From NCBI GenBank assembly GCA_918807975.1, contig OU964921.1:24702498-24766497 (forward strand): DNA of 64,000 bases. The letters run 5' to 3'. This document shows, in pieces, positions 10,920 to 23,900 of this stretch. How positions within the stretch are numbered: position 1 is the stretch's first letter; every line of letters begins with the position of its first letter. The position numbers and the translations under genes were made by a program. The notes beneath the pieces were generated by a model, which saw only the letters and a program-made list of their open reading frames with translations, had not been told where the DNA came from and did no database searches. This DNA comes from Aplidium turbinatum. Taxonomy: Eukaryota; Chordata; Ascidiacea; Aplousobranchia; Polyclinidae.

Positions 10920-11874
10920 TATTTAATCGAATTTAAATAAACAGCATGGAATAAAAAATTCTCCTTAAAAAGGACATTTATTTTAATATAAAATCCATCT
11001 TTTGATTCTTGGATGACCTTAAGTGTTCTATTACTTTTTGATTAAAATCTCTATGTTAGCTATTATCGTTTTTCAATGGATTACTCAGCCAATGCTGGTG
11101 GTGCTTTAAAAATAATTTAATGCGCTTAGGGAACGAAAAACATCTTTCAGCTTCTGATGTTGTCATTGGAGTCACAATCAAATCTCATTCATTGGCTTGA
11201 AGCAGAACGCTCTCTCCTCATTCCGAAGACAACTTGACAGCTTGCTGTTGTTTGATACAATTTTTTTCTCTCTTTTCTAACACCGCGCAGTATCATTACC
11301 ACTTCGGCTGTAGCGTTACCATCAAAATGATAAAACAGTGAAGATTCATAAGTTACCTCTCGTCATTAAAGTAATTACGTTCAGCAGTGTTCTGCTGTTA
11401 TCAGGGTCGCCGGCATCAGCATCCTTCACCTCATCAAATAAAGGTATACGTAACACAAAAGATGGGATTGTAAAGTGTCGCTGCTTTTGTGGCAAACCCT
11501 ATCTGCAATAAACAGTTCTCTTTTTTATAGGCTTACATGTAATGAAGCGAAGCAAAACTAGCGACAGACAGAAATAAGGAAAGTATTTTAACAGAAGGCA
11601 AACATGACGTGGATTCATGCTCCCTAACTCACATCAGCAGTCAACCAAGCGTCGAAGTTAACAACGGTGAGCAGGAATTGGAACTTTCTTTGCCATGGAA
11701 AGTCAAAAAGATTTCAAACGTTCACCACAAAATACGTGATACAGAAAATTAAACAAGGGCTTAACAATGAATGTCAAATGTGTCAAAAGGGTCATCGATT
11801 GGTCAGCAAGTCGTGGTTGCTCTTGACAACTCAAGGAGAAGAGATTGTTCAAACGACCAAAGTTCGTGAAACTC
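10920..11874. other. 3' flank of CDC73
   Basis: No coding region. The CDC73 3' untranslated region should lie here, read leftwards. A TTTATT at about 10976 gives AATAAA on the minus strand, but it is about 900 bp from the stop and lies near the mariner end, so it cannot be assigned with confidence. Confidence 0.4.
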
Positions 11875-11911
11875 TCAGAACCGGAGTTGCGGCTTATTTT
11901 TGATCATGTAC
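11875..11911 (-). CDS. CDC73: CDC73 exon 11 (last, 37 bp)
   Basis: Acceptor CCTTTCAG. It encodes [11 protein letters not shown] then TGA, where human ends YMVKHKSHLRF. Exon 10 supplies the first two bases of the preceding arginine. This tiny exon is easily missed by gene finders. Intron 10 is 216 bp. Confidence 0.94.
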
Positions 11912-14900
11912 CTGAAAGGAAAACAAAGAATTCAACAATTTATGACAACAAATATTTTATTTGATTATTATTTAGTGGTATTCGTGAACCACACTTTGTG
12001 CGGTGAAGTGCACCACTCAATTCCACGGCGGCGAAGGCAAAAAAGAACAACATGGCGAAACGCATTCAATAACTCTTCAACAGCGAAGATGATATTACAC
12101 AACTTTTCGACCCAGTTATTGTCTTACCTGTCTAATACTTCCCAAAACTTTAGAAGCGCCGCTCGGTCCATATGTCGTTTATTTTCGCTCAAAGGCATCA
12201 CGTGGACATTCCACATCCCGATATTGGCCTCCAGCTTCTGCTCGACAAACTTCAAATGGAAGGCTTGGACTGGAAAGAAATACATTGTTAGATTGCCAGT
12301 ATACAAGTAGTTGGTAAATTCCTGTTTGCAGTGGCTATTTTTTTAGAAAAGTGTTGCTATGTTTCGCATTAATCATGACTCTGCGTCTCATGTCAATGAC
12401 TTTGCAGGGGTTCTAGGTTTTTTATTTAATTGAAATGTTTAATAACCCCTGCTGACAGCAGAACCGCTGCTGCCGTAACTACGCTCCGATGACACGGAAG
12501 TAACGAAATGGGTCTCAAGGAATTTCTTTATTTGTGAGTTCGAATTGCAGAATTTAGAACACCAGGTTTTGATTTGGCGTTTTTTAGAATGAATAGATTT
12601 TGAATTTCGAAATAAAATAATGTGGGTAAAACTTGTTTGTGTGGAGGTATATAAAGCACTTTCAAATTAAAAGAAAAAGCAATTAAGTAATTTAAAATTT
12701 GCAAATTTCAACAATATGTTTAGTTGTTTACGATTGTAGAACAACAAGGGTGAACTCATGGTAAGATTTCGTCACAGAGGTGAACTGCGGAGATATTGAA
12801 TAGTTGTTTAACTTGTTACTTCACAGCAACTTGAAACTGACACTATTTCTTAAAAGATGAAATCACCGATTTGAAGTCATAATGTAAAGTTTTGCTAAAA
12901 CGTAGAACATTGAAAGTCATCAATCGCTATTGAACAGAATCACTGATGAAAGCTGGGGTGGGGTATGGGGTGGAAAACGATTTATCAATTATTTTTGTTC
13001 ACAATACGTAAAATTTTAAGGAACGCAAATATTATAGGAGAAAAACACTTTGCACAATGTTGAAAGCGATGTACTTCACGGGTCCCTACAACTTAATAAG
13101 TGTTATAATGAAGCTGTGGTGTCAGTTAAATACTGTACGAACAGTGGCGACTATGGAACTCGGGCTTAGCCCGAGTAGTAAAAGAATTGAAAAGTAATAA
13201 TCCCATTCAACTTTACCACTCTAACAGAGATATGAAAATTTAAGAACACTAGTCAAAAGCAACTTTTAAACGCAGATTCGATTCTGTTATTCCCGAAGAG
13301 TTTTTGACGCTAATTCCGAAGATTACCATATTTTTTTCTCAGCACATCAGGTTTTTTAAATATTTGAATTTTTGTTGTTTAAACTTGACCTATAGCGACG
13401 CAATTTGACCTAACAAGTGAAGAATTGACCTCAAATTTGCACAATGCGGATTCCACAATGCATTGTGATTACCAGTTGCATTTTAAGAAAGTATTTTTTA
13501 TAACTAAATACGTAAAACAATGAAGTGCAAACAATTTCAAAGCCTGATGTGGTGAAGAAAAAACGAGAGCAGCTTCGGAATCAGCGCGAAAAATTCAAAT
13601 TCTTTTCCAGATTTCAACTTAAAATCCAAATCCGGTTACATATGACAATAAACTAACGGTACATAGGCTTAAATTTAAAAGAAACCCACAGTATACTTTG
13701 TAGACAAAAGCTTGTTTGAAAATAATCTATTGTATGTGGGCAATGCAACTAAATTTTAACAAACCTTGCAGTGTGATCCGGAAAGAAACAAACTAGTGTA
13801 AATAGACAAGCACAATTAGACCAATATCTTTAAAGTAAGAGGGGTAACTCTAGTTAAAACGTTTTAATTAGAGATGAGAGCCGCTTTTTACGCTTGTTTA
13901 AACAAAAAACATGCTTTTTTTGAAAAAAAAATAGCCGAAAAAAACAATCGTCTTTTTTGCTCAAGAAGTTTGTTTCAAATTTAAATGCTGAAACAAAATT
14001 TGCTTTTTTTTTCTGAAACACCTGTTCGGAAATAATTAAGATATAGAAAAGTAACCAAAATAAAAAAATTCACTAAACTTTCCATTAAAATCTTCTTTTG
14101 ACTTCACCAAAGATCAAAAAGGATGCGCAGTGTGATAAAATAATCAAAAAAGTAAAGAGTACTACAAACTTGGCGACTTCAAGTTCATTAATTTTGAGTT
14201 TGAATTGAAAGAACTCGAATTTTCCAATTTAGTATTGGACCTGTTGGTAGGTTTTGAATCTTTATCCTCGGACTGACAAACCCTTGATGTTATTCCAGGT
14301 AGTTTCGTATTCATGTAGAGTAGAGGCTTTTGACGCAGGGCCGGTTACCGAGATTGATTAGGCTACCGAGTGAAGTTTTTCAATTGTTGAAGTGTTGTTG
14401 CCGGGGAATTATTACATCCAGTAGGTGCCGCTGAATGGAGAGCAGTCCTTAGATTGCGTTGCTCAAGCGCAAACCCCGAGAGTCGAACCAGCGCCGCTGG
14501 ATCTTGAAGCCCTTTCGTTCACGAAGTCACACGCTAACCAACTGAGCTATCGAGGCCGACTCTCTACTTTTTTTTTTATCTATAAATTACCTGTATCAGT
14601 CGGCCAGGCTGCAGATTCACCAATTATAGTTTAAAAAGAACATTTACTCATCAAAAAAGTTATATAAATATAAAGAAATAAAAAAATTAACAAACTACAA
14701 GAAATTGAGACAAGTAACAAAGGAGGTTGACTGGTAACAGGGTCGCCACTGGGACCATTTCCAAGGATTTATCACCCAAACAAGTCCTCATCCTCATTGT
14801 TAGTACCATGCTTAAAGTTGGGTGGTTCATTGGAATCATATGCTGAGCATGTGGCCACACTTCTGACTTAAATACAGAATTTAGATAAACCTGAAGTAAA

Positions 14901-17900
14901 CTAATTCATAGTGAGTTATTCAGTACCTGTAATTTTACAGTTTCTTTCTCGGTTCTTTGTTATGATAAATGAAAATAGTTGTTATATGAAAAATGTATAA
15001 AACGATTTTAAAAGTATAAAAAAAAACGACTCCCATCCCTATTTTTAATACAACGAGTGGATCAATACTAAATGAACATTGAACAATGTACTCTACTTAT
15101 GTATTGTATAACTTATGTTGTCTGTATGTTATTCAACCCACTTAGTTCCGTCGTAGAGCCGTCTGTGCGCACATCCCAAGGAACCATGGTTGCGTAGTCT
15201 TGCCATTTCTTTGGTTCACAAACAGTCGCTTAACCAATGAGTTATCGAGGCGTACTTTTTTGTATCATTTTTTCAGACATATTTTACTTTTGTAGCCTAG
15301 AAAAAGTCGCAACAGACATTCCAGAAAAGCTCGTTACTCAACGTTAAATCATCATCATCATCACGTGCCGTCTCCGATCCGAAGGTTGGCTGTCATTTTC
15401 TTCCACAAGTCACGTTCTTCCGCTACTCTTTTTGTTTCTCCAATGCTTGACAAATCAGCCCACTGCATTACGTCATCTCCCCCTGCACTTCTTTCCTTCC
15501 ACCATACCTTCAATAACCAATTGATGTAGCTGTCCTGCTGATCTTCTCAACATATGTCCCGCGAATTTCATTTTTTGTTTTGCTAAGTCGTTTGCCCATC
15601 TATCTTGCACTCCAATTCTCTTCCTAATTGCTTCGTTTGTAATGTGTTTTTTATATGATATTTTTAACATTCTTCTGTAGCACCAGAGTTGAAAAGAATT
15701 ATTTTTTTGTGAATTTCTTTGCTGTAGGTCCAACTTTCACTTCCATATGACATGACTGGTTTGATGTAACAAGATAGAAGTCTCAGTTTTAATTACAAAT
15801 TTATTTCTCCTCTTAAAAATTCCTTGCATTTCTAAAATGACGCTTTTGCTTGACCTATTCTTCTTTTTACATCATTGGTGCATCTTCCATCTTGTGTAAT
15901 GAGGGACCCTAGGTATGTGTACGTGGTGACCTGATCCAATTGTTCTCCTTCCAGCTTAATTTTTATTTTATTATTTCCATTGCTTTTTTCGATCAGCATT
16001 GTCTTTGTTTTCTTCAAATTGAGTTTTATTACGTATTTTTTACTGATTTCATTGATGTTGTCCATGCTTTCTTGCAGTTTTTCTTCTGTGTCGGCGAGAA
16101 TGACAGTGTCATCTGCGTATCGTATGTTGCTTACTATTTGACCATTGAATTAACTCCGTTTTTGTTTAGTGTTGTTAATGTTTCCTTTATTATTGCTTTG
16201 CTGTACAAATTGAATAATATTGGTGAGAGTATGCATCCCTGCCGAACTCCTTTGAATATCGGGAAAAAATCTGTGAGACTGCTACCACTTCGAACTGCTG
16301 CTGTTTGTTTAAAATATTTTTTTGTTGTTTAAATGTTGTTTTTGTTGTTAAAATGTTTGTTTAAAATAGTTTTTTATAAGTCTTCTTTCTAAGAACGGGA
16401 CATTAAATTTTTCGAGCAATTGTAGTAATTTGGTATGTTTTATCCTGTCAAATGCTTTGCTGTAATCTATGTATGCAATGTAAGTGTGTTTTCCTTTTTC
16501 TATTCTCCGTTCACCAATTGTTTTTAGAAGGAAGATTGCATTTCTTGTTCTGGATCCTTTTTTATATCCCACTTGATTTTCATCAATTTGTTGTTGTGTT
16601 ATTGCGGTTATCCTTTTTTTGATAACGTGTACGTTAACGTTAAATAGACGAGCTAAATTTGCCAAAGCACGATGCGACATGTTCAAGTTTGTTACAAGAC
16701 ATTTAGCAAAGTTGTTAATGCTTTTTTAAAATAATATTAACAAAAAACTGAAGGGGCCAGACAAATCTCGACCCCTCTGTCTCAGACCGGTGGGGACACC
16801 GCCTCCTTGCCTCTGCGTAATCGACACCTATGGTTACTAGTCTATGTTTGTTGTTTTATGGCATGTTCTGTTTATTGCTATATTAATTCTCATGGCGCAT
16901 ATAAATTTGAAGCACTACTGTATTATATTAACGTTACTTTTTTATGTCATAATTTTTCATGAGCTCGAGTAACGATCAAGACCTAGAGTCGCATTTGAGT
17001 AAACATATAGATGACAAATAGTTCTTTAAGGAAAATGAATAAAAAGCCAAACCAACTACTCAGAAATATTACAAACTGTCTAAAACATTTGGACTTAAAA
17101 AAAAAAACGCCTTACTTTTTGAAAATATATCTACAGGGGACCCGTCTTGCGTCAACCATGGCCACCCCTTGAATTGCCAGGCCGGCCCCTGGACGAACAC
17201 AGCAACCACTCGCTCCCTGAAAAAATAAATTATTTGAATGAAGCTACCTGGCGGTGATTTGATTTCTCCAAGCAAAACTTCGTTCTTATTTTGTCACTAG
17301 CCAGTCAGTCAAGCAGCAAACTAGCTACCTGGTTTGACACATTGATATCGTTGTAAAACATTTAACAGCGCAAAAAATATATGCAACCTCTAATTCCAGT
17401 GCAACTATCTGTTTGTAACTTTCATAATTATTATTTTTTAACATTAAGTGAAACACAAAGCGACCTATGTTTGTGTGGCAACGGCAAGGTACGTAGCTAA
17501 CGTCATAGCGCATTCGTTAACGCACCAGTCATCATTGGTTTGTAGTTTGGCAATGTTGTCTATGACTCGGTAAGGGACGGTCGTCGCCCCGTTGTCTTTC
17601 CTTCGCTGGATGAGAACCTCATTGTCTCGCTTCATGCCTTCAGCCTTCTTTTGGGACGTGGGTACAAACTAAAAAAACAACCACGTATAACAATTTAAAC
17701 AATGCTCTTAGAACAAATCAGCAAAAACGAGATGCACAAATACAGTATGATTGTTAGTTCCTCCAATGTCAAGCGGCACCTTAAGTTCTTGAAGAATATC
17801 CTTCGCGTTATACAATGTGATCAGTGACGTCATAGAGGCTGGGATAATTATGATAGGAGTTCTCGACACTCTTTTGGCGGGCTTCTTGGGCTGCTCAACC

Positions 17901-20900
17901 ACTCTGGGTATTTCAATAGGAGGTTTGGACACAACTCGAGATGGCTTTAGGCCTTGAGATCCTTTTTTCGATGTAGCGCCCTCCTGCAATAAGATCAATA
18001 AAATTAAAACCGAAAAGCAACCAAAAACAAGGAATATCATACAATCCTGTTGAAGAGGTGGCGTATTTAAAAAAATAAACAGCCCAAAATGTAGATACTA
18101 AACTCATGTTCAGGAAAGTTTCGACAACTAGCTGCTGAATGGCGGTGTTTGTAATTCAATAAAATTGATCACAAAATCATTCGAGGCAGAGCCAACGAAT
18201 GCGCAAAACTACGCCAGTTGTTGGCACAGGATTCACACAGTTAAAATAAAAATAAATGAAATCACTACGGTATTATTAAAGTAACCCTAACAGTCACCAC
18301 TAACGTAGCCTACCTCTCAATGAGGCTCACACAAACGTTTAAGGTTTAGCCGATGTTTCAAAGTTCAGCTAATAATCGTGCGAAACATTTCGCTCCACCA
18401 CGACGACTGAAGTCATCGTCAATTGACGCTGTACTGCAAGGTTGATATGCTACGAGTTTGATTTTACCAAGACAACTCGGACGAGGTTTGTGAGGTGCAC
18501 TAGTGGTGACTGGTGACTTTTGAATTTCTTCCCTTAAATCCCTTGTCGATTTAGATTTAGAAAATGAGTGTCCTTTGTACAGAACATGTCAAAACCCTAA
18601 GTAAACTAAGTGTTGGACTTAGAGTCATAATGGAGCAAAATCGGTGTCGTCTCGCACGTACAGCAGTTTCTTGAGCAATATTTTAGTTCCCACAAAAAAG
18701 ATGACCTTCAACCCACGAAATCATTGCTGAAAAAATTGTGGAGATCAGGAAAACTGTTTAGAGAGTTACTATTATCGTAATTATAGCATACCCAAGGGCC
18801 AATCAATACCCATCTAAACTACGGTTGGCCTACATGATTTATTTTTTGCTCACTATGGTCTAAGGTACTTCAGAATACAACGAATCAATTTTAACTGAAA
18901 CCTTTACAGGGGTAACTTGTCCAAACACTAAAGATACATTAAGGATAACAGTTGGTAATGGTCGCTTATTTAATCATTGATGAATTTAAAAACAAGATGA
19001 TGTGACAATGCAAAAAAATCAGACCAATACTGTAGAATTGATTAAAAACATTCATACAAAACTTTCCATTAGATGACTAACAATACTTTAATTTGCCACA
19101 AACGATTTATTGAAAAACTTGTATTGATTTATTGAAAAATATGTAAACTCATTGCTGATGAGGATGTGATGATGTACTGTGCTATGGTCGGCTGCATAGT
19201 GCATAGCCAAGTGGTTAAAGCCATGGTTCGACGTTCGAAACTGGTTTGACACCGCTCAAGAGCATGTGGCTGTGTCTTTGGCAAGACTCTTAAAGGCACA
19301 CCGTGATTGCGGAGTTCCTTCGACTATGTCTATAGCCCTTGATTTCTCTCATTTATGAACAGTATGCTGCTCTACAGAGATATGCCTACAGTCCTTCTTA
19401 GGGCTATGGCGAACTGAACTATGTTATGTATAGCTTATTCATTGTTGCATTACATTCCTGTTGCTTACTTTAACATCAAAATATAAAGAATATTCGAGTG
19501 CAGTGTACACGAATGGGCATCATGGGTATAATGTGCATTTGTTCATTGCTACATTCTATCAGTTTATATTATCCTCAAAGAAGATTTATAATCCGTTTTA
19601 AATATCGTTATACTATGTCATGCAAGAAGTATCCAGGCCATTTCAGTACAACTTGCACTGCATGTCATAGCTAAATGAGCACACAAGTAGCCTAACTACT
19701 TTGCAGCTATTTATACATACGTCATACAGGGAAATGAAAATTTTGTAACTTCAAACGTCCATTTAATATTTTGTGGAGTTTTAATGCATGAATCAAGAAA
19801 ATGTAAAAAAAATTAATTTAAATCAACTTCACCCTCTAGTTTCGAAAACAATTATCTGACTTTGTAACACACATTTGGTCTTGAAAAAGTTATACAATTG
19901 CATACTATATTACAAACCACATACGAACTATCATAGTAAATTATATACTATACATTACAATACATTCTAACTACATTGCATACAAATGGGTGACATAAAT
20001 ATTTCTATATGGTGCATTTATTAAAATAAATTTTTCATTTAGTTTTTTTTTCTGGATTTACACAGCGGATGCAAGTCTTGTATTGCATTACTATAATTAC
20101 ATGCTCTGCACAGATTTTTGAACGCTGCATTGGTATAGGAGTTGGCTCTGTAGACCAAAACTTTCTGAGTGACTTCAAAGTCTTTGGATACTCTTTACAA
20201 GCTTCTGCTAGATTGCCAAAATCAGCTGCATAGAAGCAGATGTCAGCCAATGAACCATTGATGAAATAACATGACGCATCAGCTGTCCGTTGATACTTTG
20301 GTATCTTTGATATTTTTGGTATCTTTGGTATCTTTGATATCTTTGATACTTTACATTTAGTGAGAGCAGAAAGTGAGTGAAAATTAACCTTTATAAAGTT
20401 CCAGTCCAGAGCCTTTGAAAATCTTGTGGCATAATACTGTAGTCAAGAAAGGCCATATCATCTCGCCACGGATCATGTTCTCTTTAATCTAGCGGTTTTA
20501 CAGTGTTGTTTGGTTATAATTAAAGTTGTTCATACTCTTCTGTTAGTCTTAAAATGAATGAGTATTGATACCGTAATTGAGATTCGATGACACTGGTGCT
20601 CCAGCATAATGATAATTCAAGACATTTTTAAACAAACTATCTGAAGTATGGTGTGAGCATTTAATGAAAACAATTTTTTTTAATCAAATATCTTCAAAGT
20701 GTTTCTGCAGCTGTGTGACTGCGAAAAATATCTTATGCAGTTGTGCCAGATACAATCGTTTTTATTGATAGCCAGAGTTCATATACATGAAGCAGCAAAA
20801 GAACTCAGTAGTCTTTGGACCTTTGAATATTCTCTCTTCATAATTGTTTTGATTTGATTGATTGATTTGATCTTTATCTTCGGACTGGGAAAGCTACTTT

Positions 20901-23900
20901 GAGTAATTAATCCTAGCAGTGTCACATACTTGAAGAGGCTTTGAACTACTGACGAAGGCTCGGTCAACAAGATTGACAGAATTATTCCATCCACAAGGTG
21001 CTGCTGAATGGAGAGCAGTCCTGAGATGCGTTGCTCAGGCGCACACCCTGAGAGTCGAACAAGCGCCGCTTGATATTGAATCGGCGTGTAACCACTGAGC
21101 TAACGGGGCAAAACTGTTTCACATGCTATCAACACAACTCATTCCTTTTGCTTTTCACACGTAGGAAGATAAAGTTATGTATCTATCCAAAACATGCAGT
21201 TTGTTTGGAATTTCAGCATTTGATGGAGGCAATGCACAGTTGTAAGCTATTTGGAACAACACCAAATTTGAAGACCAAATTTTATTATTCTTTTCAAAAA
21301 TGCATTCTGTGATACTTTAGCTCTCAAGTTTTAAATATTGTCGAAACAGTGAAACACACTTCATTATATCTCACTAACCTGCAATGACATATTGTGTGTA
21401 AAAAAAAGTTTCAACACGGAGGGTGACTTTTTTACTTGTTAAGCTTGGTTACTAATATTTTCCTTTCAAAAAATGAAAAATCTCCACTGGGGAATAAAAA
21501 ATGGGTCAGCATTTTTTTCATACATACACCTATGTCCAGTTTAGATTGAAAATAACTTATCTTCTGAAATCAACATATTGTTTTAAATACGTACTTTCAA
21601 AAATTTGAGATTTTGAGTAGAATTGAGATTGGAGGTCAATTGCCATTAACGAGTTACAAGGTGAAGAGAAGATTAGCTTTCTTTTCTCATTCAATTATGC
21701 AAGATTGACTTTAATCTGCTTTTCGTGGCTCTCCAACACTACACGATTAAAATTATCTCTTTCTCACGAAACATATTTGCCATAGGAATAACGCAACCAT
21801 TTGAAATCAACATACCAACATGAAATTAAGATATATAATATACCAACAATCCAACATTCATGTCAACAAGTGAAAATAAAGAAATCAGGTAATTCTCATG
21901 ACAGGTAGCGCTTCACAAAAAGTGAAATGACATGATTTCAAATCACCTTATAATTATAAGAATCAAAAATACCAACAGGCATAATTGTTGTTAATATCTT
22001 TAAATTAGTTAAGGTTTCAGGTGGGCTGGGGAGTGTACATGAGCTTGTACATGAGCTAGTCTGCCGCTCTCGGCTGGGGCTGGAAAAATCCAACACAATG
22101 TTTAATGAACCAAAATAACAATCATAAGGGACACCGAATTTCATTACAGCGATGCAAGACAGCATTTTAAGCAATCGTAGTGAATTGATTAACTTACCAT
22201 TACGGATTTTAAACTCATGTCATGATAAGAACCCATTGTGTCTATTCGAAAGCCAAGTGTCTCTTCTTTACCCTTGAACCTCTCTTGGTCGTATCTACTG
22301 TAGCCCGCGGCCTGAGTTTGAGGCTTTCTGGAAACCTATAAAACACTTATAATTAAGGCAGTGATTCATTTTAGTAATAAAAACCATTACTCTACTAAGT
22401 AAATGACCACTCTCTTTGCATAGCCAAACAACATACCGTAGGCTACATAATATACAATAAACGATCAAGGAACAAAGTTTGTGCCGACTTTCTGTATAAG
22501 ACATAAACACTACTTTGAACATAGCACGTTATTGTTACAATATGCCATAAAAGCAACACTCTCACTAATCTCTACAATCTCGGATGAAAAGTAGCATGCA
22601 CACCTGCTAATTCTATGCGCTACTTTTGTCTTGAGCTGACACTGAAAAGCTCTATTCAAATACCTTGTAAAGTCAAAATGCCTTTGAAAACAAATAAAAT
22701 AAACAATATCATATATATTGAATTTATATCTGAATTATGGAGGTATGGGGTTTTGTAAACTCATTAAGGTCTCGATCGAATGGAAAAGGAAGTTGCCATA
22801 TTTGAGTTTCACCCTTGTTAGAAAATATCAGTGGTGCATACTGCATATCCGTGTTGTCGAGCGAGAATCGTACTTCCAACCTGATAGGAGTTGTGGAAGT
22901 CCTTGACTTGAGTGGGAATCGAACCTCCATCGAGATTGCACTACGGTGTTCACTGTTCAGTATGCCATTCTTAACCACTCCGCCATATCTCAAGAGTAAC
23001 GGATCGATTGTGAAATCGTGTAAACAGGAGAGGAGTTTTGTTAGTGAGGATCCAACTTTACAAGAATTTGTATTTTCACATTTTTGCCTAATTGCCATTT
23101 CTTGATCATAATATGTAGCCCAAAGATACAGAGTTTTCCCTTTCAAAATGCTTGAATTTCGTTTCAATATTCCTAAGCTTCAGTCAAATCAAAGTGTACA
23201 CTCCAAAAACTTTTCGCCTGAATCCCTTTACAGTCCTCATTTTTGAATATATGCATTATTAACAAAAATATTAATTTCAGTCGTTTGTGTTTCTTTGTGA
23301 GTCCCAAAAAGTCATAATTGTCACAGACAAAGATAAATAAATTCGCTAACAAGGTGTAAAAACGTGTTAGCAACGTTACTTTTATACTATTCGGTTAACC
23401 GACCACATTATATCCGGATAACAAATACTAAAACTGTGTCTGTTAAACGGCTAACCACTATCCGGATATTCAAGCCTAATGTAATATTTCAGAGAAAATG
23501 CTGCTCACTTGAATAGCCAAGTTAATTAACAATTGAAGAATTGATAAATTTCAGTGTTAATGGAGATAGGCTTTAAAGCGAAATGTGCTGTTAAAACACT
23601 ATAGGTAAAGGTGGGACACCTCAGATAGACCTCTAGATGAAATTCTAGCCTGCACTAGGCTATACAACATATAATTAATATGGTGTACAAATTTTCATGA
23701 AATAAATTATTGAAATCTTTCTGTAGTCGTGAACGAAATTTTTTTGAAATGGTAAGCTAACCTAAATTTTAAACCAAACCTTCTATCCAAATCCAATTTC
23801 ATGAACTTGGTTACAAACAAAGCGATCTATGATTACATACAAACCGTTTATTTTGACAGAAGAAAATTGTGCCAAAAAGGTCTAAAAGTGATCAAAACAA

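Noticed and set aside
11667-12310. Plus-strand frames of 78 and 136 codons
   Set aside because: They lie opposite CDC73 exons 10 and 11 and intron 10. The minus-strand exons explain the coding signal.
13143-14752. Element bounded by CAGTGGCGACTATGG and GTCGCCACTG
   Set aside because: The ends are inverted over about 10 bp, but the flanks (TGTACGAA and GGACCATT) do not form a target duplication.
21938-22174. Possible CDC73 exon ([10 protein letters not shown]...) after TTTTTCCAG
   Set aside because: Exon 6 (ending SLKSVM) and exon 7 (starting EGATS) join in phase exactly as in the human protein, leaving no room for it. It could be a rare alternative exon at most.
22905-22994. Functional tRNA-Ser gene
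   Set aside because: Boxes A and B are present, but the T-stem and acceptor stem pair poorly. A pseudo-tRNA or SINE head fits better.
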